Under the pieces are notes generated by a model, which was not told the DNA's origin, did not search any database, and saw only the letters and a list, made by a program, of their open reading frames with translations. Below, piece by piece: positions 32,723-43,432 of a stretch of DNA of 64,000 bases; within the stretch, counting starts at the first letter, position 1; each line of letters begins with the position of its first letter. The position numbers were made by a program, and so were the translations under genes. Source of the stretch: Candidatus Vallotia laricis. GTDB taxonomy: Bacteria; Pseudomonadota; Gammaproteobacteria; Burkholderiales; Burkholderiaceae. The stretch covers positions 868,001 to 932,000 of the forward strand of contig NZ_CP047399.1 of the NCBI RefSeq assembly GCF_020541325.1. The letters run 5' to 3'.

Positions 32723-34480
32723 TTTAGATGTAATTAAATATATCACAATCTATTTCGACTAATACCATGGGTTTATTCAGGCTAACCAGAAAACGTTTAA
32801 GCGAGTAAACCAGCTATCAAAAACTATCAGAAGCACTCTATAGGAGTATAGTATAAATTACATCTGTCAATACAGTATTCCAGTTAATGCTGTAACAACT
32901 AGATTTTCTAAAATTCGACTTTCCAAAATCGCTATAATTTTTTGTTTTGGATAGGCTTCCGCTCTGCTAACAAAAGTTATATTCAAATACTGATTTGGTA
33001 CTGTACTCTAATTACATAGATTAGATACATAAATTTTCATCACCTATATATTATAGGTTTCCCTGCGAGTTCACTACAGATTATAAGGTACTGGTAGTTT
33101 GCATATTTGAAATAGATAAAGCCGTATCACGAGGTCGGTAGTACCAAGATAAATTGACTACGATATAACATACACTCGCATATATCATTATGCCCCATCA
33201 GTCATACTAAATCATGAATATATTAAAAATTAATAAATACTTTAATTAAAGCAGTGCATATAAAGATTTAGGAAAACATTTCTTTATAAGCATCTTATAA
33301 TCTATCTGAGCTTCAGTGAAATTTGCTAATAACTTATGGTAGTAAGATAAGCGCCCTATAAGGGCTCTATAAAATTATTTCATATCATAGATCGTGAGTT
33401 CGTCGAGCCCGCTGCTTAAAACAAACTATAGCTATAGCGATTAAAGAATCAAATAGTGCTCAACGTATGAGAGCATAATCTTTATGCTAAAAAATAAGCT
33501 GAGCTGCATTACTTTATATCAAAAAAGTCTTAGACTTCAAATATCAGACTGATATCGCAGTATGTTATAATTACAATAGGCAGCTTTTGAAAAAATCATT
33601 AAAATGATAGAAATAATCTAGCACTATGCTGGTTATTATTTTCTAAGGGCATAGAATATATACACTATAATATTAAATAGCTATTTTGATAAAACAGCCT
33701 TGAGCCAATAAGCTTTTGATGTAAAATATTTGGCACAATATATACTCAGAGGAACAATCGGTGTAATGCTCACAAGCAAAGCTAAATCGCTTGATGACGA
33801 TCAGCATAAACTAATCGTGTTAAAACTATAAATTGCTATAGCTAGTTATATAGCTCAGGCACGAATACAAGCTATCCTCATATCATTCATCATAATATGC
33901 CGATTGGTTAACGGACTCAATTTTTTGCGAAGGAGAATATCAGTCAGATCTAACTAGGTCGGTTGAATGGAACTTTATATTTATTTGGCTAAATGTTTTA
34001 TTTAGTTAAATAATTTAACCATGTAAGATATCTATCTTCTTTCGAAAACTCTAGGTAGTTCATATTAGTAAACCAGCATATTGCTAATAGTTCAATTCTA
34101 TGTTTGGAACAAATATGCGTTGTCGACTATATGTCGCAAAGAAGAAATCTAAGCAATTTCGACACACCCAAAGATAGTTTATCAGAAAGAGGTGTTAAGA
34201 TTATATGTGGTGTATTACATGGGAAAACGGTCTGACAGATAGATATATAAGCTACTTGGGGATGTCATCGTTTGCGAAATCTATGTCAAATCAAGAAATA
34301 CTCCATAGTAGATGGGGAAATTTCGCGCTTATCAACTGATATAGGATCTTTTGTCTTTAGCATCTGCTAGTATTCGCGTTAGTACTGCAACAGTCTCACT
34401 ACCCTTGTGTTTTAGTACTCTACTGCACCGATTCGCGACTGATGCGCGTTGCGCGCCGGACCGGTGATAATTCATTTAAT

Positions 34481-35680
34481 ATGTCATTTTATTATCTTGG
34501 TTTATCTGAACCTTTGGTGCGCGCTGTTCATGAACTCGGATATACAACGCCGACACCAATACAGCAGCAAGCTATTCCGGCAATACTCAGCGGTGGCGAC
34601 CTGCTAGCTGGCGCACAAACTGGCACCGGTAAGACTGCGAGCTTTACGCTGCCTATACTAGAAAAATTATCCCGAACACGGATAGCATCAAGCAAAGCTA
34701 TAGTTCGTGCATTAATTCTGACACCGACACGAGAATTAGCTGCGCAAATCGAAGAAAGCGTACGCAAATACGGAAAATACCTTAAACTGCACTCAATGGT
34801 CATGTTTGGAGGTATCGGGATTACCCGACAAATCGACTTGCTGCGGTGCGGTGTCGACATCGTTGTAGCTACGCCAGGACGATTGTTAGACCATATTCAG
34901 CAATGTACGATCAATCTCCGTAGATTGGAAATCTTAGTGCTTGACGAAGCTGATCGAATGCTAGATATGGGCTTCATTCACGATATCAAGCGTGTTCTTA
35001 AACATCTGCCTCCACAGCGCCAAAGTCTGCTGTTTTCGGCGACATTCTCCAACGAGATAAAAGCACTTGCCAAAAACCTACTCGATTTGCCTACGCTTAT
35101 CGAGGTCACTCGCTGTAATACTACAGCCGAAACAGTTACTCAAACGATCTATCTTATCGATCGGGACCGTAAGCGCCAGTTACTTACCCTTTTAATCAAA
35201 GATCGAAACTTGTTCAGGGTGCTTGTGTTCACGCGTACCAAACATGGGGCAAATCGACTCGCTGAACAATTAATAAAAGATGACATTAGTGCTCTCGCTA
35301 TTCATGGTAATAAAAGTCAGATGGCTCGAACTCGAGCATTATCGCAATTTAAGGAAGGTACGCTTCAGGTGTTAGTTGCAACTGATATTGCGGCACGCGG
35401 CATTGATATCGATCAATTACCACATGTAGTAAATTTCGACTTGCCGAATATTCCAGAAGACTACGTGCATCGCATCGGCCGTACTGGGCGCGCAGGTGCG
35501 ACTGGTGAGGCTATATCACTAGTCTGCCCCGATGAACATCCATTGCTAACGGACATAGAACGCCTGATTAAGCGTGTATTACCGCGTAATATTGCGGCGG
35601 GTTTTGAGCCGAATCTCAATGCTAAGCCGGAGTTAATCCGACATCCTGGTTATCCAGGGTGCAGTAAGCTATATAGGTGA
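34481..35680 (+). CDS. rhlE: DEAD-box RNA helicase, RhlE-like
   Basis: An ATP-dependent RNA helicase of 399 aa. Motifs in order: the Q motif around TTPTPIQQQ, Walker A AQTGTGKT (45-52), [12 protein letters not shown] (156-159), SAT (187-189), ARGIDI and [10 protein letters not shown]. The basic C-terminal tail of many RhlE proteins is short. Family roles are ribosome assembly and RNA decay, often at low temperature. The start [11 protein letters not shown] matches homologues; the frame opens at 34442, but no Shine-Dalgarno supports that or the chosen ATG strongly. Confidence 0.93.
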   Translation: MSFYYLGLSEPLVRAVHELGYTTPTPIQQQAIPAILSGGDLLAGAQTGTGKTASFTLPILEKLSRTRIASSKAIVRALILTPTRELAAQIEESVRKYGKYLKLHSMVMFGGIGITRQIDLLRCGVDIVVATPGRLLDHIQQCTINLRRLEILVLDEADRMLDMGFIHDIKRVLKHLPPQRQSLLFSATFSNEIKALAKNLLDLPTLIEVTRCNTTAETVTQTIYLIDRDRKRQLLTLLIKDRNLFRVLVFTRTKHGANRLAEQLIKDDISALAIHGNKSQMARTRALSQFKEGTLQVLVATDIAARGIDIDQLPHVVNFDLPNIPEDYVHRIGRTGRAGATGEAISLVCPDEHPLLTDIERLIKRVLPRNIAAGFEPNLNAKPELIRHPGYPGCSKLYR

Positions 35681-36148
35681 ACTCTGTTAAATAGTCCTCA
35701 AGTTGCAAAACAAGTAAAGCAATAAAAACCGGGTCAGGCAGTTTTTAAGATACGACCTCAACAGATTCGTAAGTCTGCGTTATTGACATACCACGGAAAA
35801 TCTAAACTGAAATATCTAGTAAATGCCTTCAGTGAAAACTACAGTCCTCGCTGAGCAGCACATTATGCATCCGCTGCCATTACAGCGTGCCGAGAAGAAC
35901 GATATCAACACAGTTTGTGTAAAAATTCTTGAGAATTATATGTTCTTGTAAATAAATTCAAATAGTGAATGCTTATATTAATTCAACATATAAAGTCAGC
36001 CACGCAGATAGTGTCCAGCGATTATAGAGTCAAAGCGATGCTTTATATAAGCGTACGAAATCAATCTAAGTCTGCATCTATCCAATGCATATTAATCACA
36101 TGTAATATGCATTATTATGCTCCGACGATTCGTCCTGCAGTCGTTTAT
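35681..36148. other. Spacer between rhlE and the ferritin-like gene
   Basis: The two genes converge here. I see only a weak hairpin just after rhlE (AAAAAC...GTTTTT near 35725-35747), which might end rhlE transcription, and no gene. Confidence 0.35.
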
Positions 36149-36973
36149 TTAACGAAAGAACACATGCTGCGCAATCTTAGCCAGCGGATACTGTAAAATA
36201 GGCTGAATCTTTGCGGGTAGGTCAAGCGGCTTGAGTAGCATCTTCACACACATGTCAGCAGATATATGTGTGCGCACTAGTGAATTTACGCGCGCTATCT
36301 TATTGTGCATACAGGCGCCACTGTAAACCTTCTCTGGATATCTGATCGAAAACACATGTCGAAACGCGATCTCTAAGTCTTCATTCTTAATTTCTATTAC
36401 GCGCCTCACTAACGTGCTTAGCACAGAAAAGCGATTATTACCCTCAATCTGGTTATACTTCTTAAAAAATCTGAGGAAATATTTATAGTGTCTCACCTCA
36501 TCGTTACGAATATGATCGGTGATTTCCTTGAGCACTGGCTCGTCTGAATACTCGCTGATAGCGCGATATAATGTAGCCGTACCAGTTTCTACTACACATC
36601 GCGCGACCATTTCCAGCGCCCAGCTTTTTTCAAAAGCTTCTAAAGAGCACGTTTTTGAATACTCATCAAAAAAATGTTTAAATCCTAGATCCCAATCGAA
36701 CTCTGGCCAGACGTAATTGATATAAGCCTTGAGCGCACGACCGTGTTGTAGCTCCTCATTTTCCCAATGACGCTTCAGCCAGTCTGACACTTCTAAATCA
36801 CCATCAAAGAATGTGCTGAGATTACTAGTATATAAATCTGAGCCGCTCTCAATAAATGACGCTGCACATAATAGCAGCAGCAAATCCTCATTTATAGCAA
36901 CATGCAAACGAACAATCTGCGACAAATCGATATCCTCGATACGCCACGGTAACACAGTTTTGTCGGTTTCCAT
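36149..36973 (-). CDS. Ferritin-like di-iron protein (acyl-ACP desaturase-like)
   Basis: A 274-aa helical protein with two ExxH motifs spaced as in the ferritin-like di-iron fold: EELQH (Glu74, His77) and DEVRH (Glu159, His162), with more acidic candidates near Glu30/Glu42 and Glu121/Glu129. ENEELQHGRAL resembles the EENRHG motif of acyl-ACP desaturases. It has no membrane segments. A role in fatty-acid desaturation or another oxidation is inference from the motifs. ATG 36973 has GGAGG 5 bases upstream. It stands alone between long spacers, and its retention in a reduced genome suggests it matters. Confidence 0.8.
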   Translation of the reverse strand: METDKTVLPWRIEDIDLSQIVRLHVAINEDLLLLLCAASFIESGSDLYTSNLSTFFDGDLEVSDWLKRHWENEELQHGRALKAYINYVWPEFDWDLGFKHFFDEYSKTCSLEAFEKSWALEMVARCVVETGTATLYRAISEYSDEPVLKEITDHIRNDEVRHYKYFLRFFKKYNQIEGNNRFSVLSTLVRRVIEIKNEDLEIAFRHVFSIRYPEKVYSGACMHNKIARVNSLVRTHISADMCVKMLLKPLDLPAKIQPILQYPLAKIAQHVFFR

Positions 36974-38872
36974 TTTTCCTCCGAAGCACGCCATTGATCG
37001 CCTTCGCCATGCTTACAGTGCTTAATCCGGTTAGTTTAAGTCTTTCGCATAAACTACGTAATACAACTGTAGTTTAACGTGCCGAGTCCGATGCTTCATG
37101 CAGATTAGATATTCGATGAAGTAATTCCAATATTCCTCCGCAAAAAAATATTTGCTGCACATCGTATTCAGATTTTTACAATATACACATAGTCGAACCG
37201 CTTTGCGACTATGCCCGATCAAAGCATAACTCGAAACTCGCTCGCCACATTAAATACACGCTAGAAGAAATTTCTTTATTACGTTCGGTAAAAAAATTTT
37301 GTTATTGTAATGTATCGTGGAACACGTTTTCATGTTACGCTATAAACGATCCGAAACGATGTGATCTAACTGAGGGTCATCCTCTGCTATCTATATCCTA
37401 AAAATTAGATGGTACGCTAAGCAACTTCGATACGCTCCATATTTAGATAGCAAAAGCTATCATCGAATTCGCATGCGTCCTGGTTTTAATTTACTTATTA
37501 GATTCTGAAGCTGTTGCACTCTGTTTTCACATTAATTGATGCTTTATTCACCGACGTATATGCACCGGATAAGATAGTGAAGGTAATTCTGGCATCGATC
37601 TGATGTGCATTTCGCTAGTGCATTTCGCTAACCGAACTTAGAAATACACCTAAGCACTTACGCTGGTATAACTACTATTATATGGTCTGTTTTTTAAAAC
37701 AATCTCCACATGTTCCGTTTTTCCGGAATTTATTTAAATGCCTTTAAATTTTTATTTAAAGAATATTTATTAGATTCGAGTTTTCGAACATTTGATAGGA
37801 AAGTATAGAACCCGAACAGCAGTACCATTATATTGAGGGAGATACAGTAAAATATCTCACCTGAACTAGTCGCTATCGACATCAATAGCGCAGGTATTGC
37901 TGGAGATACGAAGGCCAAGGACTGAGAATACTGCTTACGAGTAAGGTAATCATATAGCGTATGCTCTTAGCTAGTACTAAACTGATCCCCATCGAGTTGC
38001 GCTATCTCAAATACTACCAGCTTACGCTAGTAAGAAAAGTGCCCAAGGAGTAATAGGTTCTTTGCGTACCGTCTGAACATCATACGTTTAATGCTGCATA
38101 TGTTTTACTTGAGACCTGCATAGCTCATCCACGCTGGTTTATTTCTACAATTAAATTTCTTAGTTCAGTTACTATCGGGCTCAAAAAGAATCAATGATGC
38201 ACTCATCTAGGTAGCATTCCACGGATCATCATGCGTGGCTTGTCTATTCTAATGGCTGAGCTAATGATGCGCGATTAGTTGTGCTTAACATAATTTTATG
38301 CACAGTTTCGAGGCGAAATAATTCGATTAGTATCAAATACTACGACAGTACTTTGTATATACAGATCAATGAAAGCAAACTTTATACTTATGCGAATCGG
38401 TAAATCGCTATTTCAAGCTTTGAATCTTATATTCTAGCGAATATTTATATTCTGTTATACATCTCTACCATGGGAGAATCATAAAAGCGATGATATCTCT
38501 GCAGACATATGAAATTACCTCGTAGCCCTAGACCCTCCATTAGGGAAAGCTCTATTATGTCCGTATTTGGACGGTAAGATACCACTTTCCGGAAAAGCAA
38601 TATGCCAATTCAGAAGACCTCTATCATTATTCATCTAGCCTAAACCCACGATATACCACTACCTGGCAGCGATATACTAAATTAAATTTGACAGCATTCG
38701 CTAAGCAATTTGCAGAGCACTATATACATTCGATATACGCATATATATAGTGTGCTACACGGCGCTAAGAATCTTATTCGACTGAGGTATAGAAATTTGA
38801 AAGTTGTATAAAATTACCTGAGTAAAAAAGAATCAGTTGATAACGTAGACGACGTACTCATGCTCTAAAATC

Positions 38873-38910
38873 AGTCTACAACTTAACCTCGAAGAGTTAG
38901 GTTGTAGACT
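38873..38910. repeat. 15-bp hairpin in spacer
   Basis: Arms 38873-38887 and 38896-38910 pair over 15 bp with one G-T pair, loop 8 nt, and the plus strand continues ATTCTCGTTC. No gene lies within 900 bp on either side. Confidence 0.7.
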
Positions 38911-39591
38911 ATTCTCGTTCGAATGTTATTATCAATAGGGATTTTATAATCTCATTCGAAATGTAAGCAGCCAATCTAGAATTACGACAAAAATAACCGA
39001 ATTTTAGAACAAAATTTGTAATATATTGATATTACGATCAAAATATAATTACCGTAAGAGTACAATAAGTCATTCACACGTGCTCGCGCCGGACTCAAAG
39101 ATACATTAAGATGCCCGACCTGGAATTCATAATATGTGAGAGCGATCTGAAAACTTATGTTTATTTCTCTTCACCAAAGAGACACGGAATCCAAGATTCA
39201 TATAGATAGCATGCTCGACAAATCAGCGTAAGAAAAAATCGGAGGAGGCTAATATTAAACCTCAGATAACACCCATGGTAGTCGATGCACGCTTGCAGAA
39301 ATGCTTAGCAGAGCCGTATTCCGCTAACATCTATTCCTGGGATGAAACTCTATTTAATTCGCTTGCTAAGCTGCCTGAAATATACAAATATTATACTATC
39401 CAGCACTTTGGCGATATTATCTAATATCGCACTCTTTACCTTAATACAGGGATTAAGGATGTAATTTTAGTGGATTATATTAATAATCGTGATAGTAGAC
39501 TAATTACAACTTAATTCCTTTTAATCGATTAACCGATTTTCAAAGAAGTCCATAAATTTAACGCTCTCGCAGGTGGTTATCTAGTTCGGCT

Positions 39592-39623
39592 GCATATGAC
39601 TAGTACTAGTACTAGTCATATGC
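39592..39623. repeat. 32-bp perfect palindrome built on ACTAGT
   Basis: The sequence equals its own reverse complement over 32 bp. The centre is made of overlapping ACTAGT units, which suggests local slippage or inverted duplication. Confidence 0.85.
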
Positions 39624-39847
39624 TATTCGTGCCATTAATTTTTAATGGGATTATTTTAAAGCACTCTTACTAATATGCAGGATATTCCCCTTGGGAGAAG
39701 ACGCTGGTTTACGTCCAGCTTTATTATAAGGTGATGTAGATGAGGATATTCGTTCCGTGTATCAGGTTTAGGTCACAGTCATGATTACTGATAGAATCAT
39801 TAGATTAATATACCCACAGACAACAAGGGTGAGTTTGGTATCAGGGT

Positions 39848-39884
39848 GCTTCTCATATGTACTATATTGGTACGTATGAGAAGC
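39848..39884 (+). promoter_or_regulatory. 15-bp hairpin in the ybeY leader
   Basis: Arms 39848-39862 and 39870-39884 (14 Watson-Crick pairs, one G-T), loop 7 nt, ending 14 bases before the ybeY ATG and touching the AGGA ribosome-binding site. It could act on ybeY translation, or be a relic terminator of a lost upstream gene. Confidence 0.5.
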
Positions 39885-39898
39885 AGGATGTATTGAGC

Positions 39899-40366
39899 AT
39901 GAATGCATTCCGTTATCCAAAGCTTACCCTGAGCGTGCAATTCCGAACAAAGATGTTCGGAACTCATAGGGCATTGTTGCCGCGTGCTAGAATCGCTATC
40001 TGGGTGCGTACTGCACTTTTGAAACACTCCGCCGAGTTGACAATCCGTTTCGTCGATGAGCAAGAAGGTCGCACATTAAACTATAGATACCGAAGAAAAA
40101 ACTACGCGACTAACGTGCTTACATTCTCATATGGGAAATTGCATAATACGGTAATCGGCGGCGACCTAGTTCTTTGTTGCCCAGTGGTTGCAAGCGAAGC
40201 GCACAAACAGCATAAGTCGCTGGATGCACACTACGCTCATTTAATCGTACACGGCGTGCTGCATGCCCAGGGTTTCGACCATAAAAATGACGAGCAAGCG
40301 AGTGAAATGGAGTCGATCGAAAAAGATATTTTAATTAAACTCGGCTATTTAGACCCGTATATATAA
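39899..40366 (+). CDS. ybeY: Endoribonuclease YbeY
   Basis: A zinc-dependent RNase needed for 16S rRNA 3'-end maturation and ribosome quality control, 155 aa. The metal motif HGVLHAQGFDH (His118, His122, His128) is intact, as are the NVLTFSY segment and the acidic ELTIRFVDE region. The ATG at 39899 (MNAFRYPKL) is chosen by homology and AGGA upstream; the frame extends 42 bp further through a hairpin. corC follows after 0.6 kb, the order I recall from Burkholderia without the lost neighbours. Confidence 0.93.
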   Translation: MNAFRYPKLTLSVQFRTKMFGTHRALLPRARIAIWVRTALLKHSAELTIRFVDEQEGRTLNYRYRRKNYATNVLTFSYGKLHNTVIGGDLVLCCPVVASEAHKQHKSLDAHYAHLIVHGVLHAQGFDHKNDEQASEMESIEKDILIKLGYLDPYI

Positions 40367-40967
40367 CAGGGCTAAGCAATCTGCGGCTACAGATAATAAC
40401 GCTGAACCCTGAGAGATTCTAGCGTTACTTTATTGACACAGTACTGCGCTTAACCCAAGCACAATAACCCGATATAACTGCCGGGCAATATAGAATCATA
40501 GATTCTATGCATACCTCACCGCTACCGTGTGAGGCGATTTATGGCTTTGCAGCTATCAAATGAGCCTAGCCAACACGCATCGTGACTGGAATGCGCAATA
40601 TAAGCTACATCTGCGCTATTCCTAGGGTCGTGTATGTACATTAAGCATATTACCAGCGCTCTGATTTTTACTACCAGATCCCAATATCGACTCTCCTAAA
40701 TATTGCATTTCTCAGATCTATAAGAGCATAAAAAACACCCCCCCCCAAAGTAACTACAAGACCGCAAGATTTCAATGGGTCTATATTAGCTAATAATATA
40801 GCTGCGCTACATGTTTGATAATAAGTAAGAACGAGACCATAGGGATTATGCATAATGATTAGCTAGAGCACTGGCTTACAACAGCCATGCAGCTCACAAA
40901 TACATACACTATTAGTGTATCCTTTAACTATCCTTATCGTGCGTCCAGTCTCTCGGGACGCTTGAAA
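40367..40967. other. Spacer between ybeY and corC
   Basis: No gene seen. It contains a run of nine C residues at 40738-40746 and a 6-bp hairpin (40514-40519 with 40529-40534). The two genes are usually adjacent in relatives, so the spacer may have grown or replaced a gene. Confidence 0.4.
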
Positions 40968-41858
40968 ATGAACGACCCGTATCCAAGCCGGAAAAGTCAC
41001 CTAAAAAATCTAGATAAACCGCGCTCATTACTTGAGCGCTTGACTGATCTTATCTCGCCTGAGCCGGAGTCTCGTGCGCAGCTGCTCGAGATTTTACAGG
41101 ACGCACACACACGTAATCTAATTGATGCCGACTCTCTATCAATGATTGAAGGAGTATTCCAGGTCGCTGACCTATGTGCGCGCGACGTCATGGTACCCCG
41201 AGCCCAGATGGATGCAATCAATGTCGCTGACAAACCGGAGCAGTTTATTCCATTCGTGCTAGAGAAAGCACATTCACGCTATCCCGTATATGACGGCAAC
41301 CGTGACAGCGTGATTGGTATCATGCTTGCGAAAGATCTTCTGCGCTACTACGCAGAAGAAGAATTCGATGTGCGAGGCATGTTACGCCCCGCTGTGTTTA
41401 TTCCTGAATCAAAACGCTTAAATGTGCTCTTACACGACTTCCGAGCGAACCACAACCATATTGCAATCGTCGTTGATGAATATGGGGGTGTCGCTGGATT
41501 AATTACTATCGAGGATGTACTGGAGCAAATTGTTGGTGATATCGAAGATGAATATGATTATGACGAAGAAGAGGGCAATATTATTGCAACGCCAGATGGC
41601 GCCTACCGGGTACGCGCACTAACTGAGATCGAACAGTTTAATGAGACGTTTAGCACGCGGTATTGCAATGATGAGGCCGATACAATCGGTGGTTTAGTCA
41701 CACATCGCCTAGGTCGCGTACCTCACCGTGGTGAAAAGGTGCAGATCGATGATTTTATATTCGTGATTTTGCGAAGCGACGCGCGACAGGTTCATATGCT
41801 GCTTGCTAAGCAGCTACCATTTAATATGGTCTCACACCACGAGCACAATGATCATTGA
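40968..41858 (+). CDS. corC: CorC/HlyC-type CBS-domain protein
   Basis: A cytoplasmic 296-aa protein with two CBS domains (about 70-190; VMVPRAQMDAI and IAIVVDEYGGVAGLITIEDVLEQIVGDI) and a C-terminal CorC/HlyC domain (about 205-290; ADTIGGLVTHRLGRVPHRGE). Family members are linked to magnesium and cobalt efflux and lack the membrane part of CorB. The ATG at 40968 (MNDPYPSRK) matches homologues. The usual next gene, lnt, is missing. Confidence 0.92.
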   Translation: MNDPYPSRKSHLKNLDKPRSLLERLTDLISPEPESRAQLLEILQDAHTRNLIDADSLSMIEGVFQVADLCARDVMVPRAQMDAINVADKPEQFIPFVLEKAHSRYPVYDGNRDSVIGIMLAKDLLRYYAEEEFDVRGMLRPAVFIPESKRLNVLLHDFRANHNHIAIVVDEYGGVAGLITIEDVLEQIVGDIEDEYDYDEEEGNIIATPDGAYRVRALTEIEQFNETFSTRYCNDEADTIGGLVTHRLGRVPHRGEKVQIDDFIFVILRSDARQVHMLLAKQLPFNMVSHHEHNDH

Positions 41859-42397
41859 ATTTAGAATATCGTAATGCGTGTTTTTCCCATATCGATACAT
41901 GCTTTAGTGAGCAACGGGCGTTTCTAAATAGGATTAGAATTTTGAGTATTAGGAGCAGTATTAGGTATTAGCTAGCCTACAAGGCTCTTTAATTTTTGAC
42001 TTGTGAAACTATATTAAAAATATATCCTAATAAAAATTATAGGATACTCAGAATATTCATAGATAGTGCGCTTGACATAATCTTTTCTAGGTTGTTGATT
42101 TTTCGATATATCTTTAGAGGATTACCTCTTTCTGCTTGACAACTTCACGCACTTTGCGCTGGACCTTGGCATCGCATGGCTATCCATTAACTGGCTAATT
42201 TCCCGCGTGCTTTCTTACAGCTTACTATGGGCAACTAGAAACTGCATTCACTAGCATTAATAGCAAACTTTGCTATGCATAAACATAAATCAATTCCATA
42301 CTTTTTTCCGATAGAATTTCCTCTTTTGATACTTTTGTATCTAGAGTGGCGGCGTATATTAATGCATATATCCCTCCCGCTTTCTCTAAAGGAATTT
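41859..42397. other. Spacer at the site of lnt, with a GC-richer island
   Basis: In Burkholderia lnt lies between corC and glyQ; only 0.5 kb remains here. Positions 42113-42250 are clearly richer in G and C than the flanks. Read plus, it is open for about 45 codons (LLDNFTHFALDLGIAW); read minus, it gives DAKVQRKVREVVKQKEV. I recognise neither. Confidence 0.35.
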
Positions 42398-43366
42398 ATG
42401 CTTACGTTCCAAAAAATTATTTTGATGCTGCAATCCTACTGGGATAAACAAGGCTGCGCACTCATGCAATCGTATGATATAGAAGTTGGCGCAGGAACGT
42501 CGCATACCGCGACATTCCTGCGGGCAATTGGCCCTGAGCCATGGCGTGCCGCCTATGTGCAGCCATCGCGACGGCCCAAGGATGGTCGTTATGGCGAGAA
42601 TTCAAATCGGATGCAACACTACTACCAGTACCAAGTAGTCTTCAAACCGGTGCCGGAGAATATCTTAGACCTGTATTTAAGCTCGCTCCAATCGCTCGGA
42701 ATAGACCTGAAGCAGAATGATGTGCGCTTTGTTGAAGATGACTGGGAGAACCCAACTCTAGGCGCCTGGGGACTTGGGTGGGAAGTATGGCTCAACGGGA
42801 TGGAGATCACGCAGTTTACATACTTCCAGCAAGTCGGTGGTCTTAATTGCAAGCCAGTGCTCAGTGAAATTACGTATGGTATTGAACGTCTAGCTATGTA
42901 TGTGCAACGGGTCGAAAATGTGTTCGATCTCGTGTGGTCTGAGTGGGAAGAGAGCGGCCCATCCGGAAAGATGCTGCGCCAGTTAACTTACGGCGACGTA
43001 TTCCAGCAAAACGAGATTGAGCAGTCGATATATAACTTCGAGAAATCAAATGCTGAACTACTATTTACGCTCTTTAACGCCTATGAGAGCGAGGCTCGCC
43101 GTATTGTTGAGCAATGCCTCGCAGTCCCGTCCTATGAATTGGTTTTAAAAACCGCACATATATTCAATTTGCTTGAAGCGCGCGGAGCGATTTCCGCAAC
43201 CGAACGAGCCACGTATATTGGCCGCATTCGCACGCTATCGCGACTGGTTGCTAAAACATACTACAATTCTCGGAAAGCACTCGGATTTCCGATGCTAAAC
43301 GCAGTAGCATGCGTACATGCTTGTACATCATCACTACCCAGCAATAACGTCGACGAATCTAATTAG
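42398..43366 (+). CDS. glyQ: Glycyl-tRNA synthetase alpha subunit
   Basis: The catalytic core subunit of the alpha2beta2 bacterial glycyl-tRNA synthetase, 322 aa. [20 protein letters not shown] is the canonical start, and [38 protein letters not shown]-like sequence (here GENSNR), [29 protein letters not shown] and [14 protein letters not shown] are intact. ATG 42398 has AAAGGA at the right distance; a 41-residue upstream extension is not needed. glyS follows by 66 bp. Confidence 0.97.
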   Translation: MLTFQKIILMLQSYWDKQGCALMQSYDIEVGAGTSHTATFLRAIGPEPWRAAYVQPSRRPKDGRYGENSNRMQHYYQYQVVFKPVPENILDLYLSSLQSLGIDLKQNDVRFVEDDWENPTLGAWGLGWEVWLNGMEITQFTYFQQVGGLNCKPVLSEITYGIERLAMYVQRVENVFDLVWSEWEESGPSGKMLRQLTYGDVFQQNEIEQSIYNFEKSNAELLFTLFNAYESEARRIVEQCLAVPSYELVLKTAHIFNLLEARGAISATERATYIGRIRTLSRLVAKTYYNSRKALGFPMLNAVACVHACTSSLPSNNVDESN

Positions 43367-43432
43367 GTCTATCACGGTGGGTTAGTGCAAGATTGAAAAC
43401 AATACTTAAAACGATAGAGAGAACCCATCCCA

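Larger units (their letters stand above)
32397..34480. other. AT-rich gene-free region up to rhlE
   Basis: About 2.1 kb with no recognisable gene in any frame. It carries a 13-bp hairpin (32512-32547) and a 40-bp palindrome (32683-32722). With 30.4-32.3 kb it makes the longest gene-poor stretch of the window, broken only by one tRNA. Confidence 0.5.
36974..39898. other. 2.9-kb decayed spacer upstream of ybeY
   Basis: AT-rich, stop-dense. It holds a 13-bp tandem duplication (37605-37630, unit GTGCATTTCGCTA), hairpins at 38873-38910 and 39848-39884, and a palindrome at 39592-39623. A 62-codon minus-strand frame at 37730-37918 is hydrophobic but unsupported. In relatives miaB and phoH precede ybeY; I could not recognise remnants of either. 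Confidence 0.45.

Noticed and set aside
37730-37918. A 62-codon hydrophobic minus-strand frame
   Set aside because: No family match, no clear ribosome-binding site, and AT-rich DNA readily gives hydrophobic frames. It could be a membrane-protein fragment, but I cannot name one.
42275-42397. A 41-residue N-terminal extension of GlyQ
   Set aside because: The family start MLTFQKII coincides with an ATG preceded by AAAGGA, and the extension is AT-rich and not conserved.
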